DNA of 44,358 nucleotides, taken from NCBI GenBank assembly GCA_003331265.1, contig QOPV01000001.1, positions 1-44,358 of the forward strand. The letters are read 5' to 3'. Origin of the DNA: Cryomorphaceae bacterium (GTDB lineage: Bacteria > Bacteroidota > Bacteroidia > Flavobacteriales > Flavobacteriaceae). This document shows positions 25,113-30,914 of this stretch, piece by piece. The notes under the pieces were generated by a model, which was given only the letters and a program-made list of their open reading frames with translations, ran no database searches and was not told where the DNA came from. The stretch's first letter is position 1. Every line of letters starts with the position of its first letter. Position numbers and translations under genes: made by a program.

Positions 25113-25627
25113 CAGGATGCATTTTTAGATTTAATAAATAAGCCTAAAATAACACTGTACACAAATCCAAAAAGCACAGAAAAAAACAAAATAAATGGAT
25201 AAGTGAGCTTTGTCCAAGGCATTGAAGCTTCGATATACTGATTTAAGTCCATATTTGCTAAGGCTTCAGGATACTGTTCCATTGTATCATAGTATGAAAG
25301 CTCCAAGACTTTATTCATATAATCTGGTTCAATAAAATTTGTTAGAATCAAAGTGTAAAAAATTGATATAATAGCTATAATCAAAGATATTCCAGTACCA
25401 ATTTTTCTGGTTTCTCCCCAGGAAATTTTATTTAAATTAGCTTTTTTAAATGCTAAACATGCGATAGTAATACCAGAAAATTGAATTAAAGCATTAATTA
25501 TCTGAGTTGATGTGCTATTTTCATAATGAGCTTCCAAAAAAAACAACATAATAGCAAAAGAAACTAGTGTAATTCCAGTCCAAGCTCCAAATTCAATAAT
25601 ATATCTTTTTGTGTTAATTTCTTCCAT
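25112..25627 (-). CDS. DUF4199 family membrane protein
   Basis: 171 residues with four transmembrane helices (about 13-33, 42-60, 78-100 and 140-165) and a short acidic loop between helices three and four. This matches DUF4199, a Bacteroidota family without a known function that is often found next to a GT2 glycosyltransferase gene, as here. It is the first gene of the exporter operon and overlaps the glycosyltransferase by one base. Its promoter was not identified with confidence: TACTTTTA lies upstream, one base off the -7 consensus. A role in lipid-linked sugar handling is inferred only from its neighbours. Confidence 0.8.
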   Translation of the reverse strand: MEEINTKRYIIEFGAWTGITLVSFAIMLFFLEAHYENSTSTQIINALIQFSGITIACLAFKKANLNKISWGETRKIGTGISLIIAIISIFYTLILTNFIEPDYMNKVLELSYYDTMEQYPEALANMDLNQYIEASMPWTKLTYPFILFFSVLFGFVYSVILGLFIKSKNAS

Positions 25628-25727
25628 ATTTAAATTTTTATTTCCTTATTATAAGATGTAAAAGTAACTAGAATTTATTAATTTGTAATTTAATGCATGA
25701 CTTATAATCTAAATAAGTATAGTTTAG

Positions 25728-25757
25728 TTGCAAGTTTATAAAAAAGAATTAAATTTG
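25728..25757 (+). promoter_or_regulatory. Promoter of rpmE2: TTG, 19 bases, TAAATTTG
   Basis: TTG at 25728-25730, a 19-base spacer and TAAATTTG at 25750-25757 match the flavobacterial promoter consensus exactly. Transcription would begin near 25763, giving a leader of about 13 bases before the ATG at 25776. Confidence 0.65.
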
Positions 25758-25775
25758 CATCCTATTAATATTTTA

Positions 25776-26027
25776 ATGAAACAAGGTATACATCCAGAAA
25801 ATTATAGATTAGTCGCTTTCAAGGATATGTCAAATGATGATGTGTTTTTAACTAAGTCAACTGTTGATGCTAAAGAGACTATTGAACATGAAGGTACTAC
25901 TTATCCTTTAGTTAAGCTTGAAATTTCAAGAACTTCCCATCCTTTTTACACTGGTAAGACTAAACTTATCGATACTGCTGGAAGAATTGACAAGTTCAAA
26001 AACAGATACGCCAAACTTAAAAAGTAA
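25776..26027 (+). CDS. rpmE2: 50S ribosomal protein L31, type B (zinc-free)
   Basis: 83 residues beginning [19 protein letters not shown] and ending with [15 protein letters not shown], with the conserved [12 protein letters not shown] segment. It has none of the CxxC zinc ligands of type A L31, so it is the type B (YkgM-like) form. The in-frame extension back to a TTG at 25728 is rejected because that TTG is the -33 promoter element and the added residues have no family counterpart. The gene ends against the stop codon of the convergent peptide-binding lipoprotein gene. In E. coli the type B form replaces the zinc form in zinc shortage; whether a type A copy exists here cannot be seen. Confidence 0.95.
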   Translation: MKQGIHPENYRLVAFKDMSNDDVFLTKSTVDAKETIEHEGTTYPLVKLEISRTSHPFYTGKTKLIDTAGRIDKFKNRYAKLKK

Positions 26028-26036
26028 TCACTTTTT
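26019..26036. terminator. Bidirectional terminator between rpmE2 and the lipoprotein gene
   Basis: AAAAAGT (26019-26025), loop AATC, ACTTTTT (26030-26036): a 7-base stem with A-run and T-run on either side, spanning both stop codons. It suits transcription ending from both directions. Confidence 0.6.
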
Positions 26037-27638
26037 ATAGACTTTCTTTAGATTTAATTGATTAACTGGATTGGTCTTTAATCCAAATACATTTTTTTTT
26101 GAAAATCTCATAACCTTATCATAATACAAAGGTACAATAGGAGCTTCATCTATTATCATTTGATCAAGTGAGGAATAAATTTTATTTCTTAAAATGGGAG
26201 ACTGTTCTAAATATGTTTTAATGTAATTTTTGTCATAGTTTTCGTTCTTAAAATGGGTGTAGTTTGGCCCATCTGGAGCCTTATTTTTTGAATAGAAAAG
26301 AGATAAATAGTTTTCAGCATCAGGATAGTCAGCAATCCAGCTAGCCCTAAACATCTCCAATTTTCCATTTGATTTTGCTTGTCTTAAACTAGAGGGGGGC
26401 ATAATATTTATTTTAATATTTATGCCAATTTCTGAGACTTCTCTTTGAATAAATTCAACGATATCAACATAATTTGCATCAGTTGAAAGTTCTAACTCAA
26501 TTGATTTATTTTTAGTTTCTTTTTTATATTCTTCTACAAGTCTCCTTGCTTTATTTGGCTGATAATCAAATCCAACTGTATTAATATTTTTATCAAGCCC
26601 AAGTGGGATAAACCCTCTATTAGCAGGGTAACCAATATTATTTCTTAAATATTTTATCATTTTAACCCTATCAAAACCATAGTTAATAGCTAAACGTATT
26701 TTTTTTGAGTTTACCGGTGAATTTTTATTCCCCATGTTGAAGCCAATATACTCTGTATTTAAGTAAGGTCCAGTCAATAAATTAATGGTTTGGGAATATT
26801 TCTTTTTCAAAGCACCAGTATTTTCTAAAAGTTGATCTTTAAAAGAAGAATCAATGGAATTCATAAAATCAATTTTACCTTGAGCAAATTCCATAAATTC
26901 AGTTTTTTTATCTGGCAATAAAGATATAGATATCGCTTCCAGATATGGTAATTGAAAACCTTTTTCATCTTTTTCAAAATAATGATTGTTTTTTCTTAAT
27001 ACGAGTTTAATATTTTCTTCCCATTTTTTGAATTTGAATGGGCCAGTTCCAATCGGATTTTTTCCGAATTTAACTCCGTAATATTCTACAGCTTCTCTTG
27101 GAACAACAGAACAATATTTCATTGATAAAATTCCTATAAAAGCTGCAAAAGGTTTTTTTAAGCTAATTGAAAATAGACTGTCGTTAATTGCTTTATATTG
27201 ATCAACATTATTCAAAACCCAAGATCCTGGAGAGCTAAGTTCAGGACTTTTAAGTCTATTGAAACTATATTCAAAGTCATAAGCATTAACAGTCCTGGTA
27301 GAGTCTGCTCCAAAAATATTTGATTTATGGAAAAAAATATTTTTTTTAATATTAAAAACATAATTCAAACCATCATCAGATATATCCCATTTTTTTGCTA
27401 AATCTGGCTTTATATTTAATGAATCATCCAGTTGAACTAATCCATTAAATATTTGGTTTACTGGCCAAATATTACGAACAGTACTTGAGAATATTGGATC
27501 TAATGAACTTATATTAGAGTGTTCGTTATATCTAAAAATATTATTATTATTTAAGTCTGTTTTTTTAGAGCAGCTTAAGTTGGTAGTTAAAATTATTAGT
27601 AATATCGTTAAGGTAATTAAACCAGACTTTTTGATCAT
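26028..27638 (-). CDS. Family 5 peptide-binding lipoprotein (Opp/Dpp-type)
   Basis: 536 residues. A lipoprotein signal has its lipid-carrying Cys at C23 (TTNLSCSKK). The rest is a bacterial extracellular solute-binding protein family 5 domain with landmarks such as SSLDPIFSSTVRNIWPVNQIFNGLV near the N-terminus, ENPIGTGPFKFKKWEEN-like segment (read as KNPIGTGPFKFKKWEEN) and LEMFRASWIADYPDAENYLSLFYS near 430. These bind oligopeptides or dipeptides for import. No permease or ATPase genes adjoin it, so it is an orphan and must work with a distant transporter or have another ligand. It is divergent from mtaB and converges on rpmE2. Confidence 0.85.
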   Translation of the reverse strand: MIKKSGLITLTILLIILTTNLSCSKKTDLNNNNIFRYNEHSNISSLDPIFSSTVRNIWPVNQIFNGLVQLDDSLNIKPDLAKKWDISDDGLNYVFNIKKNIFFHKSNIFGADSTRTVNAYDFEYSFNRLKSPELSSPGSWVLNNVDQYKAINDSLFSISLKKPFAAFIGILSMKYCSVVPREAVEYYGVKFGKNPIGTGPFKFKKWEENIKLVLRKNNHYFEKDEKGFQLPYLEAISISLLPDKKTEFMEFAQGKIDFMNSIDSSFKDQLLENTGALKKKYSQTINLLTGPYLNTEYIGFNMGNKNSPVNSKKIRLAINYGFDRVKMIKYLRNNIGYPANRGFIPLGLDKNINTVGFDYQPNKARRLVEEYKKETKNKSIELELSTDANYVDIVEFIQREVSEIGINIKINIMPPSSLRQAKSNGKLEMFRASWIADYPDAENYLSLFYSKNKAPDGPNYTHFKNENYDKNYIKTYLEQSPILRNKIYSSLDQMIIDEAPIVPLYYDKVMRFSKKNVFGLKTNPVNQLNLKKVYKK

Positions 27639-27686
27639 AAGATTTCAACTTATATTTACAAGCTAATTTAAGTTATTTCAATATAA

Positions 27687-29021
27687 ATGAATAAAAGTTT
27701 TAAAGTAGCATTAACTACCCTGGGTTGTAAATTAAATTTTTCAGAAACCTCTACAATTTCTAGGCAATTTTATAATGAAGGTTATAATATTGTAAAATTT
27801 GATGAATTTTCTGATATATATATAATTAATACTTGTTCAGTCACTGAGAACGCAGACAAACAATTCAAAACACTAGTTTCTAAGGTTTTGAAGATTAATT
27901 CTGAGGCCTTTATTGTGGCTATTGGATGTTATGCTCAATTAAAACCCGAAGAATTAGCATTAGTTAATGGTGTAGATTTAGTTCTTGGAAGTAAAGAGAA
28001 ATTTAAAATTCTAGATTATTTAAATGATTTAAGTAAAAATAATATTGGCGAGATTCATTCTTGTGAAATTGGAGAAACGGACTTTTATAAATCTAGCTAT
28101 TCCATTGGAGACAGAACAAGGTCATTTTTGAAAGTTCAAGATGGTTGTGACTATAAATGCACCTATTGTACAATCCCTTTAGCAAGGGGGATTTCCCGAA
28201 GTGACACTTTATCGAATATTATTTCATCTGCTGAGTCAATTTCTAAATCTGGAATTAAAGAAATTGTATTGACAGGAGTTAATATAGGCGATTATGGTAA
28301 AGGAGAGTTTGGTCAGAAAAAACATGAAAATACATTTTTAGAGCTGATTAACGAATTGGACAAATTAAAAAACATTTCTAGGATTAGAATATCCTCAATT
28401 GAACCCAATTTGCTTTCTAATGAAATAATTCATTTTGTAGCAAATAGCAGAAAATTTGTACCTCACTTTCATATTCCATTACAAAGTGGAAGTAATGATA
28501 TTCTTAAATTAATGAGTAGGAGATATAAAATTGAATTGTACAAGGAAAGAATAATGTATATTAAATCTTTAATGCCAAACGCCTGCATAGGAGCAGATGT
28601 GATTGTAGGTTTTCCTGGTGAGACAGATGAATTGTTCATGGAAACATATAAATTTATTCATAGTTTAGATATTGCCTATTTACATGTTTTTTCATATTCA
28701 GAGAGAGATAACACAAAAGCGGCAGGGTTTTCAAATGTTGTTCCTAAGCAAATTAGATCAAAGAGAAGTAAAATGTTAAGATCTTTATCAGTTAAAATGA
28801 GAAGAAATTTTTATTCAAATCAGTTAGGGACTAAAAAAACAGTTCTTTTTGAATCAGAAAATAAAAAAGGATTTATTCATGGATTTTCAGAAAATTATAT
28901 TCGTGTTAAAAGTCCTTGGAGAAAAAACTTAGTAGATTCAATTGTTAATTGCGATTTAAAAGAAATTTCTGAAGATGGGTATGTTACGACAGGAAGTTTA
29001 GAAAAACTGGTTAAAGTCTAA
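27687..29021 (+). CDS. mtaB: tRNA t6A37 methylthiotransferase MtaB
   Basis: 444 residues of the methylthiotransferase family. The N-terminal UPF0004 domain has cluster cysteines C14 (TLGCKLN), C50 (INTCSVTE) and C81 (AIGCYAQ); the radical-SAM domain has C154-x3-C158-x2-C161 in DGCDYKCTYC, and a TRAM-like domain lies at the end. MtaB adds a methylthio group to t6A37 of tRNAs reading ANN codons, forming ms2t6A. The TLGCKLNFSE motif separates MtaB from MiaB (which has TxGCQMN) and RimO. It lies 48 bases from the divergent lipoprotein gene, and its 3' end overlaps the convergent GNAT gene by 11 bases. Confidence 0.95.
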   Translation: MNKSFKVALTTLGCKLNFSETSTISRQFYNEGYNIVKFDEFSDIYIINTCSVTENADKQFKTLVSKVLKINSEAFIVAIGCYAQLKPEELALVNGVDLVLGSKEKFKILDYLNDLSKNNIGEIHSCEIGETDFYKSSYSIGDRTRSFLKVQDGCDYKCTYCTIPLARGISRSDTLSNIISSAESISKSGIKEIVLTGVNIGDYGKGEFGQKKHENTFLELINELDKLKNISRIRISSIEPNLLSNEIIHFVANSRKFVPHFHIPLQSGSNDILKLMSRRYKIELYKERIMYIKSLMPNACIGADVIVGFPGETDELFMETYKFIHSLDIAYLHVFSYSERDNTKAAGFSNVVPKQIRSKRSKMLRSLSVKMRRNFYSNQLGTKKTVLFESENKKGFIHGFSENYIRVKSPWRKNLVDSIVNCDLKEISEDGYVTTGSLEKLVKV

Positions 29022-29304
29022 CACCAATAGGAAGTAAATCTTTAAATTCTTTATTTTTTTTTATAAATTTTCTTATTTCAGGGGAAGTGGGCATTATTCT
29101 AATATTTTTTTCTTTGATTATTTCAAAAACTTCTCTTATAAAAGTTTCCTCAAGGCTTGAATCATTGATTGAACTAGGTATGATTAATTTCGTAAGAAAT
29201 ATTTTTCTATCTTGAAGAGCATATTCAATTTTGGCTAAATCCTCTCCGACTTCTAATTCATATTGACGCAAAAAAGTGTTGTCATTAATTGTAAGATTTC
29301 CCAT
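29011..29304 (-). CDS. Short GNAT-like acetyltransferase domain protein
   Basis: 97 residues. The pattern (ELEVGEDLAKIEYALQDRKIFLTKLIIP, then a short helix and a final strand/tail KFIKKNKEFKDLLPIGVRL) fits the mini-GNAT family Acetyltransf_CG, which contains proteins of about 90-100 residues with only the acetyl-CoA binding core. The usual glycine-rich loop (GxGxG/A) is not evident; instead SINDSSLEE is seen, so acetyl-CoA binding may be weak or lost. It converges on mtaB with an 11-base overlap of the coding ends. A TAnnTTTG box upstream supports real expression. Substrate unknown. Confidence 0.7.
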   Translation of the reverse strand: MGNLTINDNTFLRQYELEVGEDLAKIEYALQDRKIFLTKLIIPSSINDSSLEETFIREVFEIIKEKNIRIMPTSPEIRKFIKKNKEFKDLLPIGVRL

Positions 29305-29336
29305 TTAATATTTATAGCTAGTTTTGTGAGAGATTA

Positions 29337-29344
29337 CAAATATA
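29337..29344 (-). promoter_or_regulatory. -7 box TATATTTG of the mini-GNAT gene
   Basis: TATATTTG on the minus strand matches TAnnTTTG and sits 32 bases before the ATG. As at purL, a TTTG lies only 12 bases upstream of it rather than at the normal spacing. Confidence 0.4.
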
Positions 29345-29389
29345 CTAAAATAGATACAAAGGAGAAGATTTGTAAAAAAAAGTTGTAAT

Positions 29390-30040
29390 ATGATTCATGT
29401 TTATTTAATGCCAGGGATGTCAGCAAATTCTTTGATTTTTGAAAAAATAAATTTTCCCTCGAATTTTAAATTATATTATTTAGATTGGTTAGATCCTTTA
29501 AAAAACGAATCTTTAGAAACTTATGCTAAAAGATTTTCTGCATTAATAATGCATGATGATCCTGTACTAATTGGAGTCTCTTTTGGAGGTGTTTTAGTAC
29601 AAGAAATTTCTAAAATTATCAAAGTAAAAAAATTGATTATTATTTCTAGTGTTAAAAGCAATAAAGAGTTGCCTTCTCATATGAGGTTTGGTAAAGCAAC
29701 AAAAAGTTATAAACTCCTTCCAATTAAATGGATAAATGATTTTGAATCTTTAATTTCTTTTGTTTTGGGCCCTAAAATTAAAAGAAGAGTAGAGTTGTAC
29801 AGAAAGTATCTATCCGTAAGAGATCAAAATTATTTGAGTTGGTCTATTAGAGAATTAATTGAGTGGAAGCAAGACAAACCGTTAAAAGATGTAATTCATA
29901 TTCATGGAACAAAAGATTTAATATTTCCAATAATTTATTTAAAAAATTATATTGAGCTGCCTAGAGGAGATCATGCCATGATATTAAAAAGAGCAGATTG
30001 GATTAACGAAAAAATTCCTAAAATTATTTTAGGTGATTAA
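29390..30040 (+). CDS. Alpha/beta hydrolase
   Basis: 216 residues. The nucleophile elbow is GVSFGG with S64, the acid is probably D176 in IHGTKDLIFP and the base H195 in RGDHAMIL, which makes a complete catalytic triad. The start MIHVYLMPGMSANS carries the oxyanion-type strand-1 loop of small esterases. It lacks the cap domain of larger lipases. The substrate is unknown; it may act as an intracellular esterase or thioesterase. An AAAGGAG stretch about 18 bases upstream is one of the few Shine-Dalgarno-like sequences in the window, though its spacing is loose. Its end overlaps the convergent TPR-protein gene by 4 bases. Confidence 0.8.
   Translation: MIHVYLMPGMSANSLIFEKINFPSNFKLYYLDWLDPLKNESLETYAKRFSALIMHDDPVLIGVSFGGVLVQEISKIIKVKKLIIISSVKSNKELPSHMRFGKATKSYKLLPIKWINDFESLISFVLGPKIKRRVELYRKYLSVRDQNYLSWSIRELIEWKQDKPLKDVIHIHGTKDLIFPIIYLKNYIELPRGDHAMILKRADWINEKIPKIILGD
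30017..30033. terminator. Hairpin at the hydrolase/TPR convergent ends
   Basis: CCTAAAA (30017-30023), loop TTA, TTTTAGG (30027-30033) is a perfect 7-base stem inside the last codons of the hydrolase gene, close to both stops. The following run is T-rich but broken (ATTCTTTTC), so termination is plausible in the plus direction only moderately. Confidence 0.4.
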
Positions 30041-30552
30041 ATTCTTTTCATCTGTTGCTGCATCATTTTAATTTGATCAGACAACATCTTTTGAGTATCT
30101 ATTTTCTTTGCCTCATTCAAGAGGGTTGTTGCTTCTCTTTTTCTTCTTTTTTGAATTAATATTCCTGCCAAACTTAATTTAGCCATAGCTAAATCATGAT
30201 TCATAGATAAACCTATTGAGATAGCTTTTTTAAAATACTTTTCAGCTTGTGTTAAATTTGTTTGTGATGAGATGACACCTTTCAAATAATTAAAATAACC
30301 AACTTGTTTTTTTGTTAAGGCATTTTCAGGATTTTTAATTTTGTTAAGCCATTTTTCAGTTCCATTAAAATCTTGCTTTCTTAATCTTAAAAAAGCAAGT
30401 ATAATAATTTCGTTTTTAAAATATAAAAAAACAAATATTAAAACTAAAAAGATTAATGCTATTCCATTTCCAATATTATTTTCAGAGAATTGAAATATTG
30501 AAAAAGCTAAAGTTAAAAATGCAAGAATAAGCTTGATATATTTTGGGTACAT
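30037..30552 (-). CDS. Membrane-anchored TPR-like protein
   Basis: 171 residues with two N-terminal transmembrane helices (about 8-22 and 28-50) and a helical cytoplasmic region of tetratricopeptide type: GYFNYLKGVISSQTNLTQAEKYFKKAISIGL, then LAMAKLSLAGILIQKRRKREATTLLNEAKKID. TPRs mediate protein-protein contacts. A small Bacteroidota family of this layout exists but I do not know a function. It overlaps the convergent hydrolase by 4 bases and stands alone on its strand, 115 bases from rpmH. Confidence 0.65.
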   Translation of the reverse strand: MYPKYIKLILAFLTLAFSIFQFSENNIGNGIALIFLVLIFVFLYFKNEIIILAFLRLRKQDFNGTEKWLNKIKNPENALTKKQVGYFNYLKGVISSQTNLTQAEKYFKKAISIGLSMNHDLAMAKLSLAGILIQKRRKREATTLLNEAKKIDTQKMLSDQIKMMQQQMKRI

Positions 30553-30601
30553 AAATTATATTTTATAATTAAACATCAACTCTAAATTTTTATAAATTAC
30601 A

Positions 30602-30632
30602 TTTGAGTTAGTTAAAAGATATTGTATATTTG
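30602..30632 (+). promoter_or_regulatory. Promoter of rpmH: TTTG, 19 bases, TATATTTG
   Basis: TTTG at 30602-30605 and TATATTTG at 30625-30632 are separated by exactly 19 bases, a full flavobacterial promoter. The leader to the rpmH ATG at 30668 would be about 30 bases, with no Shine-Dalgarno sequence. Confidence 0.7.
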
Positions 30633-30667
30633 GCCGAATTTTGGGTAAAAATAGTTAATTAATTGTA

Positions 30668-30826
30668 ATGAAAAGAACTTTTCAACCATCAAAAAGAAAA
30701 AGACGTAATAAACACGGATTTAGAGAAAGAATGTCAACTCCAAGCGGTAGAAAAGTGCTATCTAGTAGAAGATTAAAGGGACGAAACAAGATTTCTGTTT
30801 CTTGCGAACCTAGACATAAAAAATAA
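30668..30826 (+). CDS. rpmH: 50S ribosomal protein L34
   Basis: 52 residues: [20 protein letters not shown], then a [11 protein letters not shown] segment and a basic tail ending PRHKK. The [19 protein letters not shown] signature is unmistakable for L34. It is slightly longer than the E. coli protein (46) by a C-terminal tail, which is the usual form in Bacteroidota. It has its own promoter and a strong terminator, so it is a single-gene unit; the common neighbours rnpA and dnaA are not here. Confidence 0.97.
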   Translation: MKRTFQPSKRKRRNKHGFRERMSTPSGRKVLSSRRLKGRNKISVSCEPRHKK

Positions 30827-30849
30827 GTGAATAAAAATTTTAAAAAATT

Positions 30850-30881
30850 AAGGTGTTACTTTTTTAGTAACACCTTTTTTT
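30850..30881 (+). terminator. Strong rho-independent terminator of rpmH
   Basis: AAGGTGTTACT (30850-30860), a five-T loop and AGTAACACCTT (30866-30876) form an 11-base perfect stem followed by a run of seven T. It lies 24 bases after the rpmH stop and is the best terminator in the window. Confidence 0.88.
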
Positions 30882-30914
30882 ATATATATTCATTAACCAA
30901 ATTTTATTAAGTAA

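Noticed and set aside
25728-25775. A 16-residue N-terminal extension of L31 from a TTG start codon
   Set aside because: The TTG is the -33 promoter element at the exact 19-base distance from a perfect -7 box, and the family begins at the ATG at 25776.
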